The notes: generated by a model not told the origin, from the sequence alone. A stretch of DNA of 64,000 nucleotides from Symbiodinium sp. CCMP2592 (GCA_905221615.1 CAJNDT010006135.1:2146089-2210088), one strand, 5' to 3'. Shown: positions 1-9,380, counted from the first letter of the stretch. Made by a program: numbers and translations.

Positions 1-70
1 TTAGGGCTTTAACGTCTAGGGTTTAGGGGTTGGGGGTTCAGGGCTTTGAAAGTTTAGTGTTTAGGACTTC
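1..70 (+). repeat. Degenerate TTTAGGG-like repeats
   Basis: Diverged TTTAGGG units with insertions and substitutions. The following 71-205 shows no feature I recognise. Confidence 0.6.
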
Positions 71-205
71 AGGATTTAGGATTCTTCTTGAAAAGTCGAG
101 GGTTTCTGAGTTTCAGGCTCGTTTGGGCCCCACCCACCCCCAAGTACCCAATCATTGATCCCTTCTGAGAGGGCATCTAGTTTAGAAACTTCGGTAGCTG
201 AGGTG

Positions 206-423
206 CTACGGCTGATGATATAAATCCTGCCTTACCCAAATTTTCGAAATAACCATAATTCCTATAGTTTAGGGTCCTTAATATGGGAGTTTCCGAAAAT
301 GGGGGAACATAACATCGTACCCTAAATAGTAGGATCCTTATTATAAGGACCCCCAAATAAGGTACCCCTCGTTTTCGGAAACTCCCATACAAGGTAATGC
401 AGGATTTATATCATCAACCGTAG
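206..423. mobile_element. HP1 hairpin interrupted by HP11
   Basis: Outer arms CTACGGCTGATGATATAAAT and its inverse ending CAACCGTAG are separated by a whole HP11 copy, so HP1 is the older insertion. Confidence 0.8.
282..389. mobile_element. HP11 hairpin nested in HP1
   Basis: Arms TATGGGAGTTTCCGAAAA and TTTTCGGAAACTCCCATA are near-perfect inverse copies around an AT-rich core. Confidence 0.8.
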
Positions 424-518
424 GTTCAACTGTGGTGCTTGCAGCTCGCAGCGTCTGTGGGTTCAGGAGTTGGAGGCCTTGGGTTGAACCTCAACTCTGG
501 TAGAATCCAAGGGCAAAC

Positions 519-699
519 AAAAGGAGGGACCCTTAATAAGGACCCTTAGGTTTTTAAGGGATCAAAAAGGGTTCTATAAAGGGTTTAGGGTGTAGGATTC
601 CCTTAATAAGGACCCCTAGGTATATACCATTAATATAGCTAGTATGTACCCATTATAGAGCCCATTATAGGGTAGGGGTCCCCATTAAGGGTCCCTCCA
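519..699. mobile_element. HP10 hairpin carrying a PM insertion
   Basis: Outer arms AAAAGGAGGGACCCTTAAT and inverse GGGTCCCTCC. The left arm is split by a short PM block at 551-599. The 21 bp at 530-550 reappear at 600-620 with one mismatch. Confidence 0.75.
551..599 (+). mobile_element. PM module inserted in HP10
   Basis: Short PM ending GGGTTCTATAAAGGGTTTAGGG. It lies between the two copies of the duplicated 21-bp HP10 segment. Confidence 0.6.
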
Positions 700-890
700 T
701 TTCCCCTTTGATAGAAACCCTACCCCAATACCATAATATTAGTTTTCTTGGTGATGCATTCCCGGGAAGCTTACGTCAAGTCTAGTATAGTATACTACCC
801 CAGTTTCATGTTCGAGTTCCCACGGCCCCATAAGGAAGGGTATGCACCTACGAAGTTTCCCGGCCCCGGTGGTAGCAAGCAACATCCCTT

Positions 891-988
891 AGAAGGGGCC
901 CCCACCCTGTAATAGTGGTATAATAGGAATATACTAGGGCCCTATTATAATCCTAATATACCACTATTACAGGGTGGGGGCAGCTTCT
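891..988. mobile_element. Single-copy hairpin
   Basis: Arms of about 30 bp (CCCCCACCCTGTAATAGTGG and inverse) with few mismatches. No second copy seen in the window. Confidence 0.7.
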
Positions 989-1078
989 AAAATATCCCAG
1001 TCGCCAACGAGAAGCCCCATCACTGAGGCTTTTAGGGGAGCCGATGCCTAAAAAAATCAAAAACACCTACAACAAACC

Positions 1079-1194
1079 TACCCAGAACTTCCAAAATCCC
1101 TTAATTCGGGAAGATTACCTTAGATTAGAATAGGACACCTAATATATGATTTAAGGTACTTGCCTCAATTAAGGGATTTTGGAAGTTCTGGGTA
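1079..1194. mobile_element. HP3 hairpin
   Basis: TA-CCCAGAACTTCCAAAATC on the left, exact inverse ending GTTCTGGG-TA on the right. The outer TA may be a 2-bp target duplication. Confidence 0.8.
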
Positions 1195-1278
1195 ACCCCC
1201 AGACCACGACCTGGGAATCCAAAACCCTACGGTTCTAAGGGGTTAGACCCTGTACTTACGGGGCCACAACCTACTATG

Positions 1279-1343
1279 TAAAGGGGCTCCTTAAAGGGAT
1301 CTATAGGGTTCCTTAAAAGGATCTATAGTTTAGGGTTTAGGGG
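1279..1343 (+). mobile_element. PM module with telomeric tail
   Basis: Two CTCCTTAAAGGGATCTATA-type monomers run straight into TTTAGGGTTTAGGGG. Confidence 0.6.
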
Positions 1344-1346
1344 CTG

Positions 1347-1468
1347 CTTGGAGGGTCAGGGGACTTAGTAAGTAAGGTTATGAGTGCCCTAATTGGGGCT
1401 ATAAGTAGTTATAAGTATAGTTACCTTATTTATAACCCTAGTTACTAAGTCCCATGTTCCTTTAAGTA
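1347..1468. mobile_element. HP2c hairpin
   Basis: Arms contain GGACTTAGTAAGTAAGG and TTACTAAGTCCCATG. Outer ends are more diverged than the inner stem. Confidence 0.7.
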
Positions 1469-1540
1469 TGTCACCATGTCGTAGGGTTCAGGGCTACAGG
1501 TAGTACTATCTAATTTTGAAACCGTTGAAACCCCACTTCA

Positions 1541-1654
1541 TATCCCCAAGGGTCCAAGTACCCAATAATCATGTACTCTCCAAAATCCTAACCTACATAC
1601 CTACTATCCTAACACCGAGTACCTAATTATTGGGTCCTTTGGACCCTCAGGGTA
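1541..1654. mobile_element. HP7 hairpin
   Basis: Left CAAGGGTCCAAGTACCCAAT, right inverse TTGGGTCCTTTGGACCCTCA, with an inner CATGTACTCTCCAAAATCC. Confidence 0.75.
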
Positions 1655-1757
1655 TCAAACCCCAAAAGCCTGTCCTTTCGCACTCGGAGATCAAGCGCTG
1701 AGTGCCTCTGGGAGGAAGCTGCAAGTGGCAAGGCGTGCGGCGCCCTTCTTCCGAAAC

Positions 1758-1834
1758 GGGATCTATAGGTTCCTAGGGTTCCTTTAAAGGGTACCTTTTA
1801 AGGGTTCCTTTAAGGGATCTATAGGGTTTAGGGC
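1758..1834 (+). mobile_element. PM module with telomeric tail
   Basis: Three GGGTTCCTTTAAAGGG-type monomers end in GGGATCTATAGGGTTTAGGG. Upstream 1655-1757 is complex sequence without a recognised feature. Confidence 0.6.
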
Positions 1835-1929
1835 TCTCATACAGGATTTACATGTGGCCACAAACCCTACAGAATGGTATTTAAGCCCAGGGCTCTTCCC
1901 GAAAACGTGCTGATATAGGAAGGGGGCAA

Positions 1930-2033
1930 GACTTGATGATATAAAACCTGCATTACCTTAAGGACCCTAAACTATGGGAATTATGGTATATTCCTTATTA
2001 TGGGTAATGCAGGATTTATATCATCAACCGTAG
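1930..2033. mobile_element. HP1 hairpin
   Basis: Full-length copy with the usual core ACCCTAAACTATGGGAATTA. The left terminus has lost the CTACGG bases. Confidence 0.85.
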
Positions 2034-2240
2034 TATCCAATTAAAACTTCAAGCGTAAATCGTAAGCCCTCGCACAATAGGTTGTCAGATGATACACTGT
2101 AGCAAAATATCATCGGCGCTGATGGGTATACTAGAGACACATTGATGTTTAAGGCTAAGCGCTGTCCACGAGCTGACGGCAAAAATAAAAATTTCAGATA
2201 TATCTCTCCTGCCACTTAGGAGCTTATCCAACAAAGGCTT

Positions 2241-2353
2241 ATAGTAGAAGCCCAAAAGTTGGAAACCCCATAGCCTCAATCCTTAAGAGCGATGTATACG
2301 GAATCCCAGCAGTATGTGGCCTTAATCCGGTTTCCAACCTTATTGGGGTTTAG
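2241..2353. mobile_element. HP5 hairpin
   Basis: Starts AGTAGAAGCCCAAAAGTTGG and ends CCAACCTTATTGGGGTTTA. The core carries the family's GCCTCAATCCTTAAGAG block. Confidence 0.8.
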
Positions 2354-2538
2354 TGTCTAGTGTTGGTTAAGGAACCACAGCCGTGGCCGGCAGCTGAAGA
2401 TCTGCTTCCACGGCGAAATCTCTTCACAGAGGTCAATTGGGCAGGAAGGCTCTGGCTCCGTGCGGTTGTGAGCTACAAGGTTTGGGGCTTAGGCTTAGGA
2501 TGTAAGGGTTCAGGAATCAGGTCCATTAATGTATAGTC

Positions 2539-2765
2539 TTAATTAGCATTGATGACTTCAGATTTTGACGTTGTCGTTGCTGCTGCTGACATGGACTTGG
2601 ATTTGTATGGTACGCAACATACAGTATGGCCCATAGTCATGAGCCGTAAGAAGTGAGATTGGCGCCTCATTGCAAACCCATAGTTTGCACCCGGTTTAAG
2701 CTCACCGATTTCCCCCAAGCTAAACTCGTCCTTAAATGCCCTGTTCTTCCGCTGTAGAGATGGCT
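2539..2765 (-). CDS. Candidate terminal exon, unknown protein
   Basis: A minus-strand frame of about 75 codons ends at TAA (2539-2541). It reads like protein: RKNRAFKDEFSLGEIGEL near its start, then a Ser/Thr/Lys-rich tail. A pyrimidine-rich CATCTCTACAG at its 5' side could be a splice acceptor, and so could an AG at 2766, next to the hairpin. No family recognised. The plus strand here also has a partly open frame (about 34 codons), so strand and reality are unproven. With the block at 2909-3210 it could be one gene split by a hairpin-sized intron. Confidence 0.3.
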
Positions 2766-2767
2766 CT

Positions 2768-2885
2768 TACTTGGATGGCCAGGGGACTTATTAAGTCGGC
2801 TATAAGTAGAGTTATAATTGAGGTAACTCCGTTTAAGGTACTGATGACTATAACCTACTTATTAAGTCCCCTGGACCTCTAAGTA
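2768..2885. mobile_element. HP2b hairpin between two candidate exons
   Basis: Arms TACTTGGATGGCCAGGGGAC and inverse. It nearly fills the interval between a minus-strand GTGAGT at 2908-2903 and possible acceptor AGs at 2766 or 2752, so it could be an intron made of a transposable hairpin. Confidence 0.75.
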
Positions 2886-2908
2886 GGACTTAGGGAGCTT
2901 AAACTCAC

Positions 2909-3210
2909 TGTTCAGGGCAGCAGTCGTCCATGTGACCTCTTGGACACAAACTTGTTGCGTTCGTGGAATAGAGTCCTCTCTTCTTCTGCTCCACTTCGAT
3001 AGCAGAACCAAGCCAGGGTCAGTGTGAACTCTAAACCCCTTACACCAAACGCTAGTCACAAAACGAACAAACCACTGCTAACGAACTCCCGCACTTGGAC
3101 AACTACCGAGCTTTCGGAGAATGTCTGCAGCCTGAAACGGTCGAACTCTTGCCGACGGGACTGCGCTTTTGTTCAAATCAGGTCAAAGCTTTCTTGTCGG
3201 GCTTTGGGTT
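2909..3210 (-). CDS. Candidate exon block, frame uncertain
   Basis: A complex, non-repetitive block on the minus strand. One frame has no TAA or TAG for about 100 codons but three TGAs; it contains SRRQEFDRFRLQTFSESS and a hydrophobic stretch LEFTLTLAWFCYR. A second frame is open over 2909-3059 and, spliced from 2908 to 2766, stays in frame with the downstream candidate exon. No homologue recognised. It may be a decayed gene, several small exons, or chance. Confidence 0.25.
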
Positions 3211-3339
3211 TAGGGTTTAGGGTTCCGGGTTGAGGGTTGAGGGTCAGGACTCCTATATCACATTCAAACTGCCGTAACATGGCAGAACGGTGAGACTGCA
3301 TGCCAGTGGCAGTTCCCAAGCGACCATGTTGCAGAGCTG

Positions 3340-3472
3340 GGGTTAGGGTTTGGGGTTTAGGGTTTATGGGTTTGGGGTTTAATGGTTTAGGGGTTTAGGG
3401 TTTAGGGTTTAAGGGTTTAGGGTTTAGGGTTTATGGTTTAGGGTTTAGGGCCTTAGGGTTTAGGAGAGTTTG
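3340..3472 (+). repeat. Interstitial telomeric repeats
   Basis: Roughly 18 TTTAGGG units with single-base length variants (TTTAGGGG, TTATGGG). The left edge is unsharp. Confidence 0.8.
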
Positions 3473-3721
3473 GGGGGTTGGAGTTTACCTAGAGGGTCAT
3501 ACCCTACCCCTTTGTTAGGTTACCTGGTTTTTAGGGTTAGGATCTCCTATATAGAAAAGTAGGTAATCCCAGGGTCGCATTATTAAATGGGTCACATTTA
3601 AAGAAACTTTTTGGGGGCCTGTAGGGTCCGGAAGAGGAGTTTCCATTGCGTAGGCGTTTGTATGCTTTGCGGCCTCTAAAAAGGGTTCACATTTAAAGAA
3701 ACTTTTCTGGAAAGCCTACGT

Positions 3722-4055
3722 TTGGCAGTAATGTAGTAAAAGATTGGCCTCTACTAAGGCTGTAGCTGCAGTAGAGTAGTAAAGACCGGGCTTCTACTAA
3801 GGCTGTAGCTGCCGTACAGTAGTCAAAACTGGGCCTCTACTAAGGCTGTAGCTGCAGTAAAGCAGTAAAAGCTGCGCCTCTACTAAGGCTGTAGCTGCAG
3901 TAGAGTAGTAAAGACCGGGCCTCTACTAAGGCTGTAGCTGCAGTACAGTAGTCAAAACTGGGCCTCTACTAAGGCTGTAGCTGCAGTAAAGCAATAAAAA
4001 CTGGGCCTCTACAAGGCTGTAGCTGCAGTAAAGTAATAAAGACTGGGCTCAGAGG
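3722..4055 (+). repeat. 43-bp tandem repeat, about 7 units
   Basis: CTACTAAGGCTGTAGCTGCA recurs at 3751, 3794, 3837, 3880, 3923, 3966 and, as a CTACAAGG variant, 4009. The spacing is an exact 43 bp. Confidence 0.9.
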
Positions 4056-4745
4056 CCAGATTTATGAAAGGGTTCGCATTAATGAAAACAATTCCCGGGC
4101 CGATTCCTTGATTAGAAGCAATGCTGTCCATGAGTCCTTGCTGCTTCATGAAAAAGAGTTCCCCTTGCAGTTGGATTCCAAAGCTTTGCTTTTCCAGAAA
4201 TCTTAAGCAGGCCAAAAGAGTGGATTCCTTATTGGATTGCTTATTCAAGAAGGCATATTTTCATTCCTTCCTGAGCTACCGCTTACAATGGCCCTCCCCA
4301 GGACTCCGGGCCAGATTTATGAAAGGGTTCACATTAATGAAAAAATTCCCGGGCCGATTCCTGGATTAGAAACAATGCTGTCCATGAGTCCTTGCTGCTT
4401 CATGAAAAAGAGTTCCCCTTGCACTTGGATTCCAAAGCTTTGCTTTTCCAAAAATCTTAAGCAGGCCAAAAGAGTGGATTCCTTATTGGCTTGCCTATTC
4501 AAGAAGGCATATTTTCATTCCTTCCTGAGCTACCCCTTACAATGGCCCTCCCCAGGACTCCGGGCCAGATTTATGAAAGGGTTCACATTAATGAAAAAAA
4601 TTCCGGGGCCGATTCCTGGATTAGAAGCAATGCTGTCCATGAGTCCTTGCTGCTTCATGAAAAAGAGTTCCCCTTGCAGTTGGATTCCAAAGCTTTGCTT
4701 TTCCAGAAATCTTAAGCAGGCCAAAAGAGTGGATTCCTTATTGGC
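4056..4745 (+). repeat. 254/255-bp tandem repeat, 2.7 units
   Basis: CCAGATTTATGAAAGGGTTC starts units at 4056, 4311 and 4565. Frames open on both strands through the array are a by-product of the repeat length, not evidence of a gene. Confidence 0.9.
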
Positions 4746-5102
4746 TATGCGGCGACAGCTAACTACTTTCTGCACCAGCTGCACTGCTCTTTGCTCCATG
4801 CTGTCACTGTCTGCATGTTGTGCCCTCGCAAGAGCCAAATCACTGCATCAGCTCTTCTCTTCACAGCCCGCCCCCCAATCCCCCAATCATTCTATTAATG
4901 CGACCCCCCACTGTCCATTATTGTGACCGCCCTAATCCCTGGACCCGCTGGGGGGCGGGGGGAGCCCCCCCCCCTATTATTGCGACCCTGGGATTACCTG
5001 AAAACAGGGGTAGGGTATGAGCCTACAGGTAGGGTTTAAGGCGAGAAGAACGCGTCAAGCTCCCCCGGTTCTTCAAAGGAGGAACTCAGATCCCTCAAAA
5101 TA

Positions 5103-5116
5103 CCCCCCCCCCCCCC
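5103..5116 (+). repeat. Poly-C tract
   Basis: Fourteen consecutive C. The block 5117-5458 holds only degenerate TTTAGG-like sequence and unrecognised DNA. Confidence 0.9.
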
Positions 5117-5458
5117 GCTCAGGAGCTGAATTTCTTCCTCTGGTTTGGGCTCGGGTGCGGTGATTTGACAAGCCGCCGGGTCCACCACTGCTTAAACTGT
5201 TAATTCCTGCCTTCTTCAAGCAAAGCGGAAAATCCAACACGCTGAACGCTAAACGCCTGTATCAGAAACCCATGAGCCCTGTGTAGGGGTTCCATTGCCT
5301 TTAAATATCGCGGTTTAGGGATTGAGTTTGGGGTTAGGGCCAGGGTTTAGAGGGGTTTAGGCATTAGGATTTAGGTGCAGGTTTTGCGCAATCAGCTGCT
5401 GTAGGGAAACCATGAGAAGAACTCACAGTCTAGACTGCACAGCTGCAGCCTCCACACT

Positions 5459-5565
5459 GCTTGGAGGATCACGGCACTTAGTAATCAAGGTCTCAGTTAC
5501 CTTGAAATTGGGGTTACAAGTAACTAAGTAAAAACAACACTAGATACTAAGTCCCATCTTTCCTA
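5459..5565. mobile_element. Degenerate HP2c hairpin
   Basis: GCTTGGAGGATCACGGCACT opposite TACTAAGTCCCATC; arms are diverged. 5566-5965 contains a decayed HP7-like start and otherwise nothing recognisable. Confidence 0.5.
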
Positions 5566-5972
5566 CCCTAAAGGTCCAGAGCCCAATACATCATGTAGGG
5601 GCCTTAGCTAAATGTTAGAATAAGGTTGCATCGTATAAGTATAACCGCATGATACAGCACCCTAGTGCGTTTAGGAATGGTATTCCTCAGGCTTCTACAC
5701 AAACAGCCTGTTCTTTCAATGTCGGACACCGGAAATCAAGAAGGATGTTGAGCTTGATGAGGGTGTTTGGGGTTATTTAGGTCTCGGGCCTAGGATTGTC
5801 CCAGTGGTTGTTGGAGTTGTCACGACGAAACCTAAACTCAAACGCCAAAGTCCTACACAGTGAAACCTAAACCCCCCAAAACACAGTGAAACCTTAACCA
5901 CCAAAAGTCTAAAGCGGCAAACACCTAAACTTCCCAAACCTTGCCGTAGGACCGTAAAACCCCTATCCCTGG

Positions 5973-6197
5973 CCTGAAGAGGCAGGCTTGTGAAACATGA
6001 GCATGTACTTGGAGGATCATGGGACTTAGTAAGTAAGGCTATAAGTACCTTAATTGGGGTTATAAGTATAGTTACCCTAATTATAACCCCAGTTACTAAG
6101 TCCCATGATCCTTTAAGTAGACCCTAACCCCTAAACCCCATCCTAAACCCTAAACCCTAAACCCTGAAGAGGCAGGCTTGTGAAACATGAGCATGTA
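5973..6197. repeat. 35-bp direct repeats flanking a hairpin plus telomeric block
   Basis: The 35 bp at 5973-6007 (starting CCTGAAGAGGCAGGCTTGTG) recur identically at 6163-6197. Between them are an HP2c hairpin and CCCTAAA-type repeats, so hairpin and telomeric repeats may have arrived together. Confidence 0.85.
6006..6119. mobile_element. HP2c hairpin
   Basis: Well-preserved arms TACTTGGAGGATCATGGGAC and inverse. The right end abuts GACCCTAACCCC telomeric-type repeats. Confidence 0.85.
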
Positions 6198-6242
6198 GCC
6201 TGCTGATTGTTCAAAAAAGGGACTGGCGGTGGCTTGTCCCCA

Positions 6243-6448
6243 ACCCTAAGGGTCCAAAGGACCCAATAATTAGGCACTCGGTTTTAGGATAGTTCCTTTA
6301 AAGGGGTCTATAAGGGGCTACTATAATGGCTACTATAAGGGTTCCATAATATAATTGCCTAATAATTAGGCACTCGGTTTTAGGATAGTAGTTATGAAGG
6401 TTAGGATTTTGGAGAGTATATGAGGATTAGGTACTTGGACCCTTGGGG
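6243..6448. mobile_element. HP7 hairpin with internal PM insertion
   Basis: Outer arms AAGGGTCCAAAGGACCCAAT and GTACTTGGACCCTTGGGG. A segment of the left half occurs twice, at 6265-6293 and 6361-6389, identical over 29 bp, around a PM-like insert. Confidence 0.8.
6294..6360 (+). mobile_element. PM-like insert in HP7
   Basis: TCCTTTAAAGGGGTCTATAA followed by CTACTATAAGGGTTCC; it has no telomeric tail. Flanked by 29-bp direct repeats of HP7 sequence. Confidence 0.65.
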
Positions 6449-6923
6449 CAATGCTGGGTTCAGCTCTATCAACTTTCTGGTTTGGGGTTAGGGGTGTAGT
6501 ATTTTCGGCGTTTTGTGTCTATCAGTAAATTTGAGTCATAGACAGGCTTGGGGTCAAGGGGTGTAGTATTCGGGTTTTTCATGTTTGTCAAGATGGTTTG
6601 AATCGTAGACCAATGCTACAACTGGGTCCAGAAGGTGTCATATGTGGTGTTCTAAGCGGTTTATGGACCTTTGGGGTTTAGGGTTGCAAAGGCCTTGGTG
6701 GGCTGACGTCCTCTAGGGTTAGAGTTTAGGGATAATGCTTTTAAAGTCTTAGTGGACAGATCATCTGCCGAACAGCATCTTGATCCTGCGAACCTTGTGT
6801 CAAAACAGGACACCCAACAATCGCACCCCCCACCCCACATTCGTGAGGATAAGTCGTTTCGGTCTCAAGTTCATGCTATTTCTCTCGTTCTTGTAAGATT
6901 CTTGGATTAAGAGTATAGGGCCC
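6449..6923. other. No recognised gene
   Basis: Complex sequence with two related stretches, GGGGTGTAGTATTTTCGG (about 6487) and GGGGTGTAGTATTCGGG (about 6558). No convincing frame. Confidence 0.4.
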
Positions 6924-7130
6924 CTACAGTTTATGGTATCAACCCTGCATGGCCCATAATAAGGAATATACCATAATGCCCATAGCTTAGGGTCCTTAAG
7001 GAGATGCAAGATTTCCATCATCAACACTACACCCTAAACCCTAAAACCTTATAGATCCCTTGAATGAGCCTCTTAAAGGTACCCTTATAGATCCCTTTAG
7101 GAACCCCAGGATTTCTGTCATCAGCCGTAT
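6924..7130. mobile_element. HP1 hairpin with inverted PM in right arm
   Basis: The left arm CTACAGTTTATGGTATCAAC pairs with two right ends, one ending 7030 and one ending 7130. Between them is CCCTAAA plus inverted PM (ATAGATCCCTTTAGGAACC). The right arm is therefore duplicated around the insert. Confidence 0.7.
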
Positions 7131-7478
7131 TCAACGGTATGTCTAAGTAATTTACAGCCATTTCGTCCCACTTAGCTTCGTGACATCCTAGGCTCGAAGG
7201 CCCTTATACTTCGCATCTTTGGCTAACAGTCTAACATAGTACCCTTAGGGTCTTAGGGTATCACTAGAAATTAATCACATCCTCTAACACAGTGCCCTTG
7301 ATTAGGGTCTTAGGGGATCAGTACCTAGTAGAATTACATAAATCCATGAAAACTACAAAGCTAAAGGGGAACGAAGCATCTTTGGAAGCGTGCGGGTCCG
7401 TTGCTGCTTAGCAGCTCACTTCCGCACCTCCAGCGCATTTTTTCCTCAGACAGCTTCGCGACTCAAAGCATGCGACGC

Positions 7479-7588
7479 TAGGGTTTAGGGTTTAATTAAA
7501 ATTAAAGTTTCGGGTTTAGGGCTTAGGGTTTAAATTTAAAGTTTAGTGTTTAGGGTTTAAACTTAGAGTTTAGGGTTTAGGGTCTCTG
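7479..7588 (+). repeat. Degenerate TTTAGGG repeats
   Basis: TTTAGGG units mixed with TTTAAATTTAAAG-like AT-rich variants. 7131-7478 and 7589-7724 show no gene. Confidence 0.6.
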
Positions 7589-7724
7589 GATCAACACCGA
7601 GCTAAAGATATTGACAGGGATCCTCACACTAAGGCCCTGAGGTACAAGAGGAGCTGTTAAACTGGGGTGTACATGATATCCTAGTACCCTTACTAAAGCC
7701 TTCACAACACCCTTAAGGTAAATT

Positions 7725-8128
7725 AAACCTAAACCCTAGAGCCCTAAACCCAAAGTCCAACAAAACCCTAAACCCAAAGCCCTAAACCCTCAACCCTGAC
7801 AAATTATGTCTAAGTCCCTCCCCGTGCTTCTGCTGTGAACCCTAAGCCCTAAAGCCTCAAACCCTAACCCCCCACACTTTGAGCCCTAGACCCTAAAGCC
7901 TCAAACTCCAAACCCTCAACCCTCAACCCTGCACTTCGAGCCCTAGACCCTAAAGACTCAAACTCCAAACCCTCCACCCTAAACCCCAAACCTAAAACCC
8001 CTAAGCCCCTGAAAACCCTCAACCCCCAAAGACTCAAACTCTAAACCCTCAACCCCAAAGCGATAACCCTAAACCCCTAACCCTAAACCCTGAACCCCTA
8101 ACCCTAAACTCTAAACCCTAAACCCTTT
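7725..8128 (-). repeat. Long degenerate CCCTAAA field
   Basis: About 400 bp of diverged CCCTAAA, CCCTCAA and CCCCAAA units, the complement of TTTAGGG. Confidence 0.75.
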
Positions 8129-8185
8129 ATATAGAACCCTTATAGATCCCTTTAAGGAACCCTTATAGATCCTTTTTAAGGACGT
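8129..8185 (-). mobile_element. Inverted PM next to telomeric repeats
   Basis: CCCTTATAGATCCCTTTAAG twice, directly after CCCTAAACCC: the PM/telomere junction in reverse orientation. Confidence 0.6.
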
Positions 8186-8212
8186 GGTCTACCGAACCCC
8201 GAACCCTAAACT

Positions 8213-8351
8213 CTACTTGGAGGGTCGGGGGACTTAGTAAGTAGGTAGTAAGTAGACTTATAAGTACCCTAAAAGGGAGACCCTAATTGGGGTTATGGTA
8301 CTTATAAGTCCTTAAAATAACCAGTTACTAAGTCCCCCGACCCTCCAAGTA
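8213..8351. mobile_element. HP2a hairpin
   Basis: Arms TACTTGGAGGGTCGGGGGAC and exact inverse, with CTTATAAGTACC / GGTACTTATAAG inside. The right end runs into GACCCTAAACCC. Confidence 0.85.
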
Positions 8352-8415
8352 GACCCTAAACCCTAAACCCCATAGATCCCTTTAAGGAACCCTATAGATC
8401 CCTTTAAGGAGCCCT
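8352..8415 (-). mobile_element. Inverted PM
   Basis: CCCTAAACCCCATAGATCCC, then TTTAAGGAACCCTATAGATC; telomeric part first, as expected for the reverse orientation. Confidence 0.6.
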
Positions 8416-8485
8416 TACATTATACCCTCCAAGTAAACTCTAAACCCTGAAGCCTCGACTCCAAACTCGCAAACTTTGAACCCTA

Positions 8486-8705
8486 GAGGATCATGGGACT
8501 TAGTAAGGGTTCCTAAAGGGCGCCTTAAAGGGATCTATAGGGTTCCTTAAAGGGATCTATGGGGTTTAGGGCTTAGGGTTTAGGGTCTACTTGGAGGATC
8601 ATGGGACTTAGTAAGTAGGTTATAATTGGGGTTATAAGTCCCCTAAGTGGGGTTATCCTAACTATAACCTACTTACAACCTTAAGTCCCATGAGCCTTCA
8701 AGTAG
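8486..8705. mobile_element. HP2c hairpin with PM and tail in left arm
   Basis: GAGGATCATGGGACTTAGTA occurs at 8486 and again at 8594 (22 bp identical). Between them is PM ending in TTTAGGGTCTACTTG. The complete hairpin spans 8587-8705. Confidence 0.8.
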
Positions 8706-8732
8706 CCTAAACCCTGAACCCTAGACCTGTCA

Positions 8733-9036
8733 TACGGTTGATGATATAAATCCTGGGGATTCCTTGAAAGGGGATCTATAGGGGGTACCTTGAAAAGGCT
8801 CCTTTAAGGGATCTATAAGGGGTTTAGGGTTTAGGGTTTGGGGATATAAATCCTGGGGCTCCTTTAAAGGGATCTATAAGGGTACCTTTAAGGGGTTCCT
8901 GTAAGGGATCTATCGGGGGGTATAGGGTTTAAGGTTTAGGGATATAAACCCTGCATGACCCATTATAAGGAATGTACCCTAATCCCCATGGTTTAGGGTC
9001 CTTCAGGTAATGCAGGATTTATATCATCAACAGTAG
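8733..9036. mobile_element. HP1 hairpin with two tandem PM insertions
   Basis: GATATAAATCCTGGGG is present at 8743 and 8843, and GATATAAACCCTG at 8941. Each interval is a PM ending in TTTAGGG. Right arm intact to CATCAACAGTAG. Confidence 0.8.
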
Positions 9037-9069
9037 TACCGCCCTTGTAGCCGCCTTATAGTACGTAAG

Positions 9070-9250
9070 CCATAGGGATGCCCCATATAAACGCCCTTGT
9101 GATGAAGCTCGATAACCCAGAGGCTCCATATATAGTACCATTATGGAATGAGGCTCCCACAGCCATAATATGGATGGTTTTTTGGGGCCTATTTCCATAA
9201 TGGTGCTATAGATGGAGCCTCCGGGTAAGGTAGGGATATCCCTATAAAGT
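9070..9250. mobile_element. HP18 core split by HP14
   Basis: CATAGGGATGCCCCATATAA before and GGTAGGGATATCCCTATAAA after HP14 match the middle of HP18 elsewhere (36250-36310). Confidence 0.5.
9115..9225. mobile_element. HP14 hairpin
   Basis: ACCCAGAGGCTCCATATATA opposite GATGGAGCCTCCGGGT; inner CCATTATGGAAT / ATTTCCATAATGG. Confidence 0.8.
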
Positions 9251-9364
9251 GGTAGAAGCCCTAAACTTGGAAACCCAATAGCCTCAATCCTTAAGAGTAA
9301 TGTATAGCGAATCCCAGCACTATTTAGCTTTAATCTGGCCTCCAGCTTGATAGGGTTTACTGTA
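9249..9364. mobile_element. HP5 hairpin
   Basis: GTAGAAGCCCTAAACTTGGA to TTTACTGTA, abutting the HP18 fragment on the left and 16 bp from HP1 on the right. Confidence 0.8.
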
Positions 9365-9380
9365 TGTCTTTTTTGCGTCC

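Larger units (their letters stand above)
3497..5020. mobile_element. Large TIR element with internal tandem arrays
   Basis: Left TIR TCATACCCTACCCC (3497-3510) then AGGTAATCCCAGGGTCGCAT (3561 on). The right end is the inverse, GCGACCCTGGGATTACCT (4982-4999) then GGGGTAGGGTATGA (5007-5020). About 50 bp separate the two blocks on the left but only 7 bp on the right. Between the TIRs lie the 43-bp and 255-bp arrays. Flanks CCTAGAGG and CCTACAGG may be an imperfect 8-bp target duplication. No transposase frame, so presumably non-autonomous. Confidence 0.55.

Noticed and set aside
3722-4055. CRISPR-like array of 43-bp repeats
   Set aside because: Units are contiguous with no unique spacers, and there are no cas genes. 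It is an ordinary tandem repeat in a eukaryotic context.
4237-4926. 229-codon plus frame
   Set aside because: It spans 255-bp tandem units, and both strands are open. Protein repeats mirror the DNA repeat.
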